From: Eremothecium cymbalariae DBVPG#7215
Lineage: Eukaryota > Ascomycota > Saccharomycetes > Saccharomycetales > Saccharomycetaceae
Direction: 5' to 3'
DNA length: 64,000 bases
Assembly (NCBI RefSeq): GCF_000235365.1
Contig: NC_016451.1
Location: forward strand, 496,001-560,000
The notes beneath the pieces are model-generated. The model had not been told where the DNA came from. It saw only the letters and a program-made list of their open reading frames with translations, and did no database searches. Shown here in pieces: positions 19,048-27,709 of the stretch. The position numbers and the translations under genes were made by a program. Position 1 is the first letter of the stretch, and each line of letters opens with the position of its first letter.

Positions 19048-22000
19048 ATGAGCTACTTCTTTTCATTTTTCCCGCATGTCTATTTTAATGGTAATTTATT
19101 TCGGCAGGGAGCCCATTTCAGATCACATATAGTAGAAGGTAGCAGAATATTAAGAGGTTTTAATATTGGGACACCATTTGGCACTCGTTCGTTCAGTTCA
19201 TCAAGCAAGGATATGACGGCGTCAGACTTGGGATACAAAATTTTAGCGAGTTCATTTGAGAAGCCTGAATTGGATGATAGAAATTATCGGTATATTCAAT
19301 TGCCAAATCGGTTGAAGGTGTTTCTGATACAGGATAAGAGTACTGATAAGGCGGCGGCAGCTCTTGATGTTAATGTTGGATTCTTTCAAGATCCGGAGGA
19401 CTTACCTGGTCTGGCACACTTTTGTGAGCATTTATTATTTATGGGGAGTGAGAAATTCCCTAATGAGAATGAATATTCTAGTTATCTGAGCCATCATGGT
19501 GGGGCTTCGAATGCATATACTTCGACTCAGAATACGAATTATTATTTTATGGTGAACCATGGGAATTTGTACGATGCTTTGGATAGGTTTTCTGGGTTTT
19601 TCACATCGCCGTTGTTTAGCGTATCTTCTACTAACAAAGAAGTTAATGCGGTTGATAGTGAAAACAAGAAGAACTTGCAGAGTGATTTATGGAGAATGCA
19701 GCAGTTGGACAGGTCTCTGACAAATCCTGGTCATCCGTTTCATAAATTTTCCACGGGTAACTATCAAACTTTGTACAAGGAGCCTAAGTCCAGGGGCATT
19801 GAAATTCGGGAAGAGTTGTTGAAGTTTTACGATAAGACATATTCCGCTAATTTAATGAGGTTGGTAATTCTAGGTATGGAAGATTTGGACACTTTGTCTG
19901 CATGGGCGTATGAATTGTTTAAGGATGTCCCTGATAAGGGAATTGATGTTCATGAGTATAATGCTAAAGTTTTCACACCAACATATCTAACTAAAATTAT
20001 TAAGGCTAAACCAATTAAGGATCTCAAACGTGTAGAGGTATCTTTTGACGTACCAGATACAGAAACATTTTGGGACTCAAGACCAGCTGACTACATATCC
20101 CATTTAATTGGACATGAAAGCAGTAACTCGTTGTTGTCGTATTTAATATCACAAAGTTGGGCTACCGAGTTATATTGCGGAGCTCAAACTGTTTCTAAGG
20201 GTAATGCTTATTTTTGCATCCATATAGAGTTAACAGATAAAGGAGTCCAGGACTACGAAGAAGTTGTTTATACTGTTTTCCAATATATTGAAATGTTGAA
20301 AAAGTCTTTGCCTCAGGAAAGAATATTTGTGGAATTGAACAAAATTGGAGAATCTAAATTCAGGTTCAAACAAAAGGGTAGCCCTTCTAATACAGTTTCC
20401 TCTCTTGCTAAGAACTTACAAAAGGACTTTTTGCCTCCAGAAATCATTTTCAATGCCTCCTTGATAAGAAAGTTTAAACCCGAATTAATCATGTCGTTTT
20501 TAAGCCACCTGCAACCAAAGAATTCAAGAATCAGTCTTATTTCACGTTCTGTTACAACTAACTTAACAGAACGTTGGTATGGTACTGAATATGCCGTAGA
20601 GGATTATGATAAAGAGCTTTTGAAAAAACTAGAAGCTCCAGAATTAAATCCAAGTTTGCAGTTGCCGACACCGAACATGTTCATTCCTACGAACTTTGAT
20701 GTTAACAAACAAGAAGATGTGAAACCATTATTAGAGCCTCTATTATTGAAAGAAGATCGCAGTTGCAGGCTATGGTACAAAAAGGATGATAGGTTCTGGG
20801 TTCCAGAAGGGCACGTCTATGTATCCTTCAAACTACCACATTCTTATTCCAGCGTTGTTAACAGTATGCTATCCACTTTATACGTCGAAATGGTTAAGGA
20901 TTCTCTAAAGGACTTACTTTACAACGCAGAATGCGCCAATTTTGAAGTCAGTTTTGTGAAAACTAATCAAGGTTTAGATTTATCCTTGACCGGTTACAAT
21001 GACAAAATGACCCTCTTATTGACCAGTATCCTCGAGGGTATTCGAAACTTTGATCCCAAGAAGGAAAGATTTGATGTTCTACAGAAACTGCTTTGTCAGA
21101 AATTGTACAATCGTTTATACAACGTTCCGTATTCACAAATTGGTGTCTTGTACAATTCATTGATCAATGATAGATCCTGGACACCTAGTGAAAAGTTGAA
21201 AGTTACAAAACAGTTGACATTTGAACATTTTAAGGCCTTCGTCCCATCTATTTACGAACAAATGTACTTTGAAACTTTAGTTCATGGTAACTTCCCTGAA
21301 AATCAAGCAATTGAGTTAAACAGTTATATCTGTTCATTGATTCCAAATCAAATCAAGCACTCCGGAGCCCGGAACAACAGACCTAGATCTTATATGCTGC
21401 CCGAAGGAAAAACATATCGTTACGAGACAACGTTGTTTGACGAAGAAAACGTTAATTCGTGCTTTGAAATGGTAATCCAATTGGGTATGTACTCCGAGGA
21501 TATGAATGCTAAGGGATCTTTGCTTGCACAATTAATAAATGAACCATGTTTCAATACTTTGAGAACAGAGGAGCAGTTAGGTTATGTTGTCTGGAGTTCT
21601 AAACAGAACACACATGCATCCACTAATTTACGAATTTTGGTCCAGTCAGAATCCGACACCGTATATATTGAATCAAGAGTTGACAAATTCTTGAACAACT
21701 TTGCAGACACTTTAAGGTCTATGTCAGAGCAGGCGTTTGAAAAACACAAGGGTGCTCTTTGCAATACCTTACTCCAAAAGTTTAAAAATATGAGAGAAGA
21801 GAATTTCAGATTTATTGGAGCAATATTCTCAGGGGACTACAATTTCCTATGCAAAGAGCGAGAAGCGAAAATAATTCGATCTCTAACTCAACAACATATG
21901 ATCGACTTTTATGAACGTCATATCCTTTCCCAAAAGTCATCAAAATTAAACATCCACTTGAAGTCTCAAGCAAAACAAGAATCGACTTTACGAGAAATTC

Positions 22001-22119
22001 CAGATGGGTATCCAGTCGGAGAAACCATCTCTGAAATTGAAGACTTTAAGAGCAGTTTATTCTTAGCCCCTGCTCGCCCTCAGATTAAAAGGTTCGAATT
22101 AGCCGCACCCAAGCTCTGA
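19048..22119 (+). CDS. STE23: Ste23, insulin-degrading-enzyme-type M16 metalloprotease
   Basis: 1023 residues against 1027 in S. cerevisiae Ste23. It processes a-factor precursor and degrades peptides. The inverted zinc motif HFCEH is at about residues 124-128, with a further zinc-ligand Glu in NAVDSENKKNL about 75 residues on. The four M16 repeats follow, with HLIGHESSNSLLSYL in domain 2 and PCFNTLRTEEQLGYVVWSS in domain 4. The ATG at 19048 adds a hydrophobic, Arg/Ser-rich N-terminus before MTASDLGYK at 19213, as in S. cerevisiae, where a longer and a shorter start are possible. The neighbours match YLR389C. Confidence 0.95.
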   Translation: MSYFFSFFPHVYFNGNLFRQGAHFRSHIVEGSRILRGFNIGTPFGTRSFSSSSKDMTASDLGYKILASSFEKPELDDRNYRYIQLPNRLKVFLIQDKSTDKAAAALDVNVGFFQDPEDLPGLAHFCEHLLFMGSEKFPNENEYSSYLSHHGGASNAYTSTQNTNYYFMVNHGNLYDALDRFSGFFTSPLFSVSSTNKEVNAVDSENKKNLQSDLWRMQQLDRSLTNPGHPFHKFSTGNYQTLYKEPKSRGIEIREELLKFYDKTYSANLMRLVILGMEDLDTLSAWAYELFKDVPDKGIDVHEYNAKVFTPTYLTKIIKAKPIKDLKRVEVSFDVPDTETFWDSRPADYISHLIGHESSNSLLSYLISQSWATELYCGAQTVSKGNAYFCIHIELTDKGVQDYEEVVYTVFQYIEMLKKSLPQERIFVELNKIGESKFRFKQKGSPSNTVSSLAKNLQKDFLPPEIIFNASLIRKFKPELIMSFLSHLQPKNSRISLISRSVTTNLTERWYGTEYAVEDYDKELLKKLEAPELNPSLQLPTPNMFIPTNFDVNKQEDVKPLLEPLLLKEDRSCRLWYKKDDRFWVPEGHVYVSFKLPHSYSSVVNSMLSTLYVEMVKDSLKDLLYNAECANFEVSFVKTNQGLDLSLTGYNDKMTLLLTSILEGIRNFDPKKERFDVLQKLLCQKLYNRLYNVPYSQIGVLYNSLINDRSWTPSEKLKVTKQLTFEHFKAFVPSIYEQMYFETLVHGNFPENQAIELNSYICSLIPNQIKHSGARNNRPRSYMLPEGKTYRYETTLFDEENVNSCFEMVIQLGMYSEDMNAKGSLLAQLINEPCFNTLRTEEQLGYVVWSSKQNTHASTNLRILVQSESDTVYIESRVDKFLNNFADTLRSMSEQAFEKHKGALCNTLLQKFKNMREENFRFIGAIFSGDYNFLCKEREAKIIRSLTQQHMIDFYERHILSQKSSKLNIHLKSQAKQESTLREIPDGYPVGETISEIEDFKSSLFLAPARPQIKRFELAAPKL

Positions 22120-22258
22120 TACTTATCAAGAGCGACCTTTTATTTAATCGCTCTCAAAATTCTTCTGGTTCTACGCATTATATTTATATATAACCTAAGA
22201 TACAATTAAAAAGCTAAAAAATAAGCTCTCTGCATTTATTTTTTATTATCTTTTTGAA

Positions 22259-22465
22259 AAATGTTGCCTTTCTACGACATTCCTGGTCCATCAACCAATA
22301 CCTTCCATTGAAGGTACTAGATACACAGTCCACGAACTTCCTATCCAGTCATATCACTCTGGGAAACTAGCATTTCAATTATATTGAAATCGCTGGCAAT
22401 TAGCACCTGTTGGAGACAGATAAAAAGCTAACTGTGGCATTGTTTCCGGTTAATTTTTGATTCGG
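22259..22465 (-). ncRNA. SNR34: snR34-like H/ACA snoRNA guiding two 25S rRNA pseudouridines
   Basis: I identified this by guide complementarity. On the minus strand TGCCAC (22439-22434) and GCCAG (22397-22393) flank a hairpin (AGTTAGC with GCTAATT). Together they complement 25S rRNA around the site known as psi2826 (CUGGC, the target U, one base, GUGGCA). Downstream, GATAGGAA(G) at 22345-22337 complements UUCCUAUC next to psi2880, and GTCG (22278-22275) can pair with the CGGC before it. That GTCG begins exactly 14 nt before ACA (22264-22262), the normal spacing. ATATAA at 22384-22379 is a possible H box. S. cerevisiae snR34, with these same two targets and about 203 nt long, lies between RPS29A and STE23. 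Ends are approximate; rRNA target sequences are from memory. Confidence 0.75.
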
Positions 22466-22526
22466 TTTTCTAAAAAGGCGTAAACCCGTCTAAGTTTGCG
22501 GATGTTAAAAGTTTGCAAGCACTTGC

Positions 22527-22534
22527 TTTATATA
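22527..22534 (-). promoter_or_regulatory. TATA box of the snR34-like gene
   Basis: TATATAAA on the minus strand, about 65 nt upstream of the predicted snoRNA 5' end. The spacing suits a yeast RNA polymerase II snoRNA gene. Confidence 0.5.
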
Positions 22535-22576
22535 CAAAAATGAAGTTCATATCTGAATCGTGGGAGGAAATGGTGG

Positions 22577-22584
22577 CCGGGTAA
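22577..22584 (+). promoter_or_regulatory. Reb1 site upstream of the snR34-like gene
   Basis: CCGGGTAA is the exact Reb1 core. It lies about 110-120 nt upstream of the predicted snoRNA and 3' of RPS29. Reb1 clears nucleosomes at snoRNA promoters and can also block read-through, so it may insulate the two minus-strand transcripts. Confidence 0.6.
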
Positions 22585-22820
22585 CAGAAAACTTTCATCC
22601 TAGGGCAGCAACATTTATACCCACAGCTATATTGACAGTCACTGGTCTGCAGATTGTAGCTAGTGCGTGCAGTGTAACCTTATGGTAATATCGTATTACA
22701 ATACTTAACTTATACAGAGGTTTGTAGTTATTCAGAATTAATTTGAGATAGGACTCAGCATAATGCTGGGCTAGTTATCATCATGCGTACATATAAAACA
22801 AAGAAGTTCAAAATTCTTGT

Positions 22821-22991
22821 TTAACGGTACTTGTGAAAACCAATGTCACTGGCCTTCTCTCTGAAGCATTGACGACAGATGTTCAAGTCGTACTTTCTGA
22901 TCAAACCAGAGTGAGAGGCGCAGACACGACACTGACGAGAACCCTTACCGTAGTTTCTTGGGTGGGAGTACCAAACGTTTTCGTGAGCCAT
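22821..22991 (-). CDS. RPS29: Ribosomal protein S29 (uS14)
   Basis: 56 residues, the same length as both S. cerevisiae copies. The product begins [17 protein letters not shown] and has the zinc-binding cysteines of uS14 in RQCRVCASH and [11 protein letters not shown]. It ends DIGFHKYR. It is a 40S head protein. The gene is too short to stand out by length but is unmistakable. A single copy sits between STE23/snR34 and TSR1, where S. cerevisiae has RPS29A (YLR388W) and RPS29B (YDL061C) on two chromosomes. A TACTAAC branch point and CAG acceptor stand just upstream of the ATG, so the mRNA probably has a 5' UTR intron. Two Rap1 sites lie further upstream. Confidence 0.97.
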   Translation of the reverse strand: MAHENVWYSHPRNYGKGSRQCRVCASHSGLIRKYDLNICRQCFREKASDIGFHKYR

Positions 22992-22999
22992 TTTGATCT

Positions 23000-23407
23000 C
23001 TGTTCAAAGTAGTTAGTAACTATAATTCTTTTTATTTTCCTGTTTAAAAACATCAAGAGATAAATTATCATAAGGTTTCAACGCCTCCAATCCACCTCTG
23101 CAGCAGAAACCTCATTCATTATATGAGCCCACGATTCAATTGTCCCTGGTTTTATCTCGTTGCATGGACGAAATTTCCTCCTAGGAAAGGTTTCACGCCG
23201 TCGACTATTACGAAGCCTTAACATATTCACTTCATGTTGGAAACTGGTTTTCTAAAAGGCCTGGAGCTTATATGAGAAGGTGGAATCTGAAAAGCCTATT
23301 GAGTCAAGTTACCTTCTGCCTTAAAAAAACATGAAACCTGACGATTTCAGCACCGACTGAACTTTAAGAATAAATCTCTGCATAACATTTAACACTCTAT
23401 CACATAC
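23000..23407 (-). other. RPS29: Predicted 408-nt intron in the RPS29 5' UTR
   Basis: Reading the minus strand, GTATGT begins at 23407, the branch point TACTAAC is 23018-23012, and CAG ends at 23000, 13 nt after the branch A and 9 bases before the ATG triplet at 22991. All three signals are perfect consensus, and a length near 400 nt is typical of yeast ribosomal protein introns. The transcript start would lie a short way above 23407, roughly 180-220 bp from the Rap1 sites, which is normal spacing. I found no convincing snoRNA inside the intron. Confidence 0.8.
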
Positions 23408-23588
23408 TTTTATCCTTGTCTCTTTGGTTATATCGATCTTTACCTATGTGTTAGAATCCCAGCCTAGTAAGTACTTTTCATTGAAAATTCATAGACCGCG
23501 GGCCTCCACCAAAATGGTGAACAAGTGCTCCTGGCTCTGCCGGTCGGTTTGCGACGTGCAACAAAAGTTTGAAGATTCGAACCCGTGC

Positions 23589-23629
23589 TGCATGGGTGTA
23601 ATATTTGGGTTTGTTGAATGTATGGGTGT
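23589..23629 (-). promoter_or_regulatory. Two Rap1 sites of the RPS29 promoter
   Basis: ACACCCATACATT at 23629-23617 is a perfect Rap1 consensus. ACACCCATGCA at 23599-23589 is a second good match 30 bp away in the same orientation. Tandem Rap1 sites are the hallmark of ribosomal protein gene promoters. They point toward RPS29 but also lie about 180-215 bp from TSR1. Confidence 0.75.
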
Positions 23630-23693
23630 TAGCAGTCACCGTTGTCGACTTTCAATTTTCTTTTTTTGCTGATGTGATGAGATGAGATGCCTT

Positions 23694-23704
23694 TGAAAAA
23701 TTTT
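23694..23704 (+). promoter_or_regulatory. RRPE upstream of TSR1
   Basis: TGAAAAATTTT is an exact RRPE about 100 bp before the TSR1 ATG. A PAC-like GTGATGAGAT lies just before it at about 23675-23684. The two suit a ribosome-assembly gene. Confidence 0.55.
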
Positions 23705-23805
23705 AGTATGGGAATCTTCAAAAAAAAGAGTTGGCTTTAATGATTAATAGTCTAAAAAGAATCGAGTAATTGTACCTAGACTCTTACTTGTTCTGTGAAG
23801 TCATC

Positions 23806-26169
23806 ATGGCAGGGCACTCTCATAGGTCTTCCGTCAAGAATGGGCATAAGTCATTTAAGTCCAAACATGCTAGTAAAGGAGCACTTAAAAGGATGAACAA
23901 AGGTAAAGTTGAAAGAGAGAATAACGGCACAGGGAAGTCAGTTAAAGTTGTTTCTAGGTTAGATAGAAAGAATTTAACGAACCAATTGAGGCAGAAAAAG
24001 CTTTTGGACACTGCTAGGATAAGGAAGTTGTTTGAAGGGTTGCATGGTGCTCCTAAGGTTGTGACGGTGATTCCGTTGACACCTGATGTCGATGCTGGTG
24101 ATATTGTGAAAAAACTAATTAATTCTGGAGATTTGGATCCCAGTGGGCAGTTTTCTGGACCGTGGAATTATTCGACTCCATCTGTGACCAATTTTAAGGT
24201 GGATAAGTTCAAAACCACCTTGAAACTGATTGTTCCGGATATGTCAAATTTTATTAACATAATGGATTCGGCCAAAGTTGCTGATTTTGTTGTCTTTGGG
24301 TTAAGCGGTACATCTGAAGTAGATTCTGTCTTTGGAGAGCAGGTCATTCGGGTGCTAGAACTTCAGGGTATTGCTTCTTACATGGGTGTTGTTGCAAACT
24401 TATCGAAAGTCCATCCCAAAGAGAAGTTTCAGTTAGATGTGAAGCAGTCTTTGGAAAGTTATTTTAGACATTTTTTCCCCAGTGAAGACCGTATTTACAA
24501 TCTTGAGAAGTCTTCGGAAGCGACGAATGCACTAAGGGTGCTGTGTCAGAAATATCCAAGGGCAGTACAGTGGAGGGATTCCAGAGGGTATTTGATTGCA
24601 GATTCAATTGATTTTGAGGAGGGCGTTCAAGGTTCTGGGGACTTAATTGTAGAAGGTGTAGTACGTGGTGTTGGCTTACATTCAAATAGGTTGATCCATC
24701 TCCCAGGGTTAGGTGATTTTATGCTTTCAAAAATTGAGAAGGTTGCTTCCAGTTCCAGAGCTAGTAAAGCATCTAGTGATAACTCTGCCGTAAACAATGT
24801 GTTTTTACCAGATCAGAACCGAGACACTTTGGAAGAGTTTGCTCCGGAAGATCTCGAGATGGAAGAATTGTCTGATAATGATGAGTTCGAATATGCGAAC
24901 TTGTCTTCCGTGAGGTACGATGACCATGGTTTTTTGCCTGGTAGGGAACAGCCTATGAAGAGGGTAAAGGTCCCTAAAGGAACCTCCGAATACCAAGCCA
25001 GATGGTACCTTGAAGATGTAGTTGATGTCGATGAAGAAGATGATGATGATGAACGCCGGCTGATGCCTGAAGCAGTTGGCGAAATAGATGATGAATTTAT
25101 GGCAGATGTTGCTGAGGCTCAACCTGTCGATCCTTTAGAAGTAAATGCTGAATCCGAAACACTTGAAGATATGCATGTGGACTTTCCTGCAGAAGAAGAA
25201 GAACGCCAGCTAAGAGCATACCGTGAATTAGAAAAGGACGACTTGGAATTTCCAGATGAAATTGAGTTGGATCCATCGGAATCTGCAATAGAACGTTTAA
25301 AGAGGTATCGAGGATTAAAAAGCTTGCATAACTGTGTTTGGGATGCTGACGAAAAAGATCCACATGCTCCACCAGAATGGAAGCGTCTATTGAGGCTTGG
25401 AAATTACAAGAATATTAAGCGGCAGGTTAATAAAGAAGTAGGCGCAGGAGCGCAGGTGGTAGCAGGTGATAGAGTCAGAATTTATATCCAGTTTCCTAAG
25501 CATCTGTTGGATAAGATCGTTGAAACAAATTTATTGGCTTTTACTGTCTACGGCTTACTTCCGCACGAACATAAACAAGCAATGGCTAACTTGTCTATAC
25601 AGAGATGGGAAGGGTATGAAGATCCAATTCCATCTAATGAACCTGTAGTTGTTCAATATGGAGTTAGAAGGTATACAATTCAACCTCAGTTTTCTTCTGC
25701 ATCAAATTCCCCCAACAACGTTCATAAGTATGAAAGATTCCTGCATCACAATACTGTTTCTATAGCCACATGTTTTCTTCCATTGGATTTGACTCAATCT
25801 CCTGCACTTTACTTCAAACCTGATGCGCAAGATCCTAAGGGTCTACAACTCATCGGACATGGCTCCTTCTTAAATGTTGATCACAACAGAATCCTGGCGA
25901 AGAGAATAATATTAACAGGTCATCCATTCAAGTTCCACAAAAGAGTTATCACAGTGCGTTACATGTTTTTCCGACCAGAAGACGTGGAATGGTTCAAGTC
26001 AATTCCATTGTTTACCAAATCAGGTAGAACTGGTTTCATTAAAGAAAGTCTTGGAACTCATGGTTACTTTAAGGCCACATTTGATGGTAAATTATCGGCT
26101 CAAGACACTGTTGCAATGCCATTATTCAGGCGTGTTTGGCCAAGTACATCTATTGCTTGGCAATATTAG
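23806..26169 (+). CDS. TSR1: Tsr1, GTPase-like 40S ribosome assembly factor
   Basis: 787 residues against 788 in S. cerevisiae. Tsr1 is a Bms1-related but catalytically inactive GTPase-like protein that blocks premature subunit joining on pre-40S particles. The ATG at 23806 gives [20 protein letters not shown], the conserved basic N-terminus. A strongly acidic stretch ([13 protein letters not shown] and later DFPAEEEER) lies at about residues 406-470. The C-terminal half has the translation-factor-like barrel, with [19 protein letters not shown] and [12 protein letters not shown] conserved. No P-loop consensus is visible, as in the family. It is divergent from RPS29 and in tandem with REH1. 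Confidence 0.95.
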   Translation: MAGHSHRSSVKNGHKSFKSKHASKGALKRMNKGKVERENNGTGKSVKVVSRLDRKNLTNQLRQKKLLDTARIRKLFEGLHGAPKVVTVIPLTPDVDAGDIVKKLINSGDLDPSGQFSGPWNYSTPSVTNFKVDKFKTTLKLIVPDMSNFINIMDSAKVADFVVFGLSGTSEVDSVFGEQVIRVLELQGIASYMGVVANLSKVHPKEKFQLDVKQSLESYFRHFFPSEDRIYNLEKSSEATNALRVLCQKYPRAVQWRDSRGYLIADSIDFEEGVQGSGDLIVEGVVRGVGLHSNRLIHLPGLGDFMLSKIEKVASSSRASKASSDNSAVNNVFLPDQNRDTLEEFAPEDLEMEELSDNDEFEYANLSSVRYDDHGFLPGREQPMKRVKVPKGTSEYQARWYLEDVVDVDEEDDDDERRLMPEAVGEIDDEFMADVAEAQPVDPLEVNAESETLEDMHVDFPAEEEERQLRAYRELEKDDLEFPDEIELDPSESAIERLKRYRGLKSLHNCVWDADEKDPHAPPEWKRLLRLGNYKNIKRQVNKEVGAGAQVVAGDRVRIYIQFPKHLLDKIVETNLLAFTVYGLLPHEHKQAMANLSIQRWEGYEDPIPSNEPVVVQYGVRRYTIQPQFSSASNSPNNVHKYERFLHHNTVSIATCFLPLDLTQSPALYFKPDAQDPKGLQLIGHGSFLNVDHNRILAKRIILTGHPFKFHKRVITVRYMFFRPEDVEWFKSIPLFTKSGRTGFIKESLGTHGYFKATFDGKLSAQDTVAMPLFRRVWPSTSIAWQY

Positions 26170-26395
26170 TCATTTAATGCAGAACATATATATCTACCTG
26201 CGTAAGTAATCCTTTGTATACTATCAAGGTTAATTTAACGTCTCTTTCTAGACATACTGGCACGCAAAACTTGACAGAGCGCCATGTCTACAATAGTTCA
26301 AGAAATTAATCCAAAAAAATCAAACTTCTCTCGGTTGACCACGAGCAAAGGGATCAGAATAATATAGCATAAGAACAAATAGTTGGTCTGGAAGA

Positions 26396-27637
26396 ATGGA
26401 TTCTCCTGTCATTTTCACTTGTAACTCATGTATGATTCAATTCAAATCAAGTGAACTGCAACGTTACCATATGAAAACGGAGTGGCATAGGTACAATTTA
26501 AAACGAAGGATTACAGCATTGCCACCAATAAGCTCAGATGTGTTTTTGCAAAAGCTACAAGTATCTCAAAGAGAACAGGAGCTACATCAAGTAGATGAGT
26601 TTGGTTTCCCTGTTTTAAAGCCAATCGACAACTCTGCGGGTAATGAAAACAAGAATGCAAGGAAATACAGGGGGCGGTGTAAGGACACTGTTACAAATAA
26701 ATCCAAAAGGTCTGCTTCTCCAGCCAGCTCGATTACTTCAAGGGTTTCAAAAATATCTGTACGTAGTACAGATTATGATGAAGCCAGCGCGTCCGAATAC
26801 GGGTTTACTACTGAGGACTCACATTATGAATCGGATTCTGTTAGCTCATCAGATTTCAACGGCAAAGATGAACAAATGGTTCGAGTTAGCGATTGTATTT
26901 TTTGTGATGTTCAATATGAAGATGTTGATAGAAACTTGCGACATATGCTCCAATTTCATGGGCTCTACATACCTGAAAGGTCGTATTTGGTGGATTTACC
27001 TGGATTGCTACACTATTTACTTGAAATCATCGTCGTAAACATGCAATGCTTGTGCTGCAGTTTCCAGGGTGTTGGTATTGAGAGTATTAGGACACACATG
27101 GCAGCGAAGGGTCACTGTAGAATACCTTATGAATCAAAAGAAGAACGGTCGAAGATTGCTTCTTTTTATGATTTCAGCCTTGCCAGTGCCGAAACCACAA
27201 CCCCTAAGTCTTGCAACACTGAAAAGAAAATCAGTTTCAAGGATTCTGCCGAATATATACCAATAGAAACAGAAGAGAATAGTATTTCCAAAGAGTTAAA
27301 TGCAAATAACGGTGAAGACATTAATACAAATATTTCCGTAGTTCAAGTGGACAGTTCAGGTGTTGAATTGATGCTACCGACAGGCACAAAAATAGGGCAC
27401 CGCTGTATGCAAAGGTATTACAGGCAAAATGTGCTACATCCTGCCCAAGAATCGGATGGTGTGCGCACTGTAGCAATATCACATTCAAGATCTGTACCTG
27501 GAGTCACAGAAAAGGAGTTTAAAAGGAATAATAAGCAAATGAAAAAGTTGGAACGACTAGATCATACAAAAGAAGAACATAAACATCTTAAGAGGGCAAA
27601 TTTTCAAAAATATCATAGAGATGAACTACTTCAGTAA
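26396..27637 (+). CDS. REH1: Reh1/Rei1-type zinc-finger 60S maturation factor
   Basis: 413 residues against 432 in S. cerevisiae Reh1. The family acts late on cytoplasmic pre-60S, probing the peptide exit tunnel and helping recycle Arx1/Alb1. The first C2H2 finger is FTCNSCMIQFKSSELQRYHM followed by KTEWHRYNLKRR, almost invariant in Rei1/Reh1. Two more fingers follow: CIFCDVQ with HMLQFHG, and MQCLCCSFQG with HMAAKGHC. The C-terminus is basic (KQMKKLERLDHTKEEHKHL). Synteny (YLR387C between RPS29/STE23 and VAC14) says Reh1 rather than its paralogue Rei1; sequence alone would allow either. It converges on VAC14 with only 72 bp between stop codons. Confidence 0.9.
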   Translation: MDSPVIFTCNSCMIQFKSSELQRYHMKTEWHRYNLKRRITALPPISSDVFLQKLQVSQREQELHQVDEFGFPVLKPIDNSAGNENKNARKYRGRCKDTVTNKSKRSASPASSITSRVSKISVRSTDYDEASASEYGFTTEDSHYESDSVSSSDFNGKDEQMVRVSDCIFCDVQYEDVDRNLRHMLQFHGLYIPERSYLVDLPGLLHYLLEIIVVNMQCLCCSFQGVGIESIRTHMAAKGHCRIPYESKEERSKIASFYDFSLASAETTTPKSCNTEKKISFKDSAEYIPIETEENSISKELNANNGEDINTNISVVQVDSSGVELMLPTGTKIGHRCMQRYYRQNVLHPAQESDGVRTVAISHSRSVPGVTEKEFKRNNKQMKKLERLDHTKEEHKHLKRANFQKYHRDELLQ

Positions 27638-27709
27638 CTTAATGAATCCGATTATTTTTGGTATAAACTTTTTAACTATTATCCATTAACGCACATCATA
27701 TTAGACTGG

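Larger units (their letters stand above)
22992..23805. promoter_or_regulatory. Divergent RPS29-TSR1 interval
   Basis: 814 bp. From the RPS29 side it holds the predicted 5' UTR intron, a short first exon, and two Rap1 sites. From the TSR1 side it holds an RRPE and PAC-like sequence. A frame at 23424-23672 and a tRNA B-box-like string at about 23574-23584 were examined and not accepted. Confidence 0.6.

Noticed and set aside
23574..23584. tRNA B-box-like string (GGGTTCGAATC on the minus strand) upstream of RPS29
   Set aside because: The flanking bases do not form a T stem, there is no A box, and no acceptor stem on either strand. The neighbouring bases are better explained by Rap1 sites.
23424..23672. 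82-codon open frame between RPS29 and TSR1
   Set aside because: It covers the RPS29 promoter with its Rap1 sites and has no recognisable feature.
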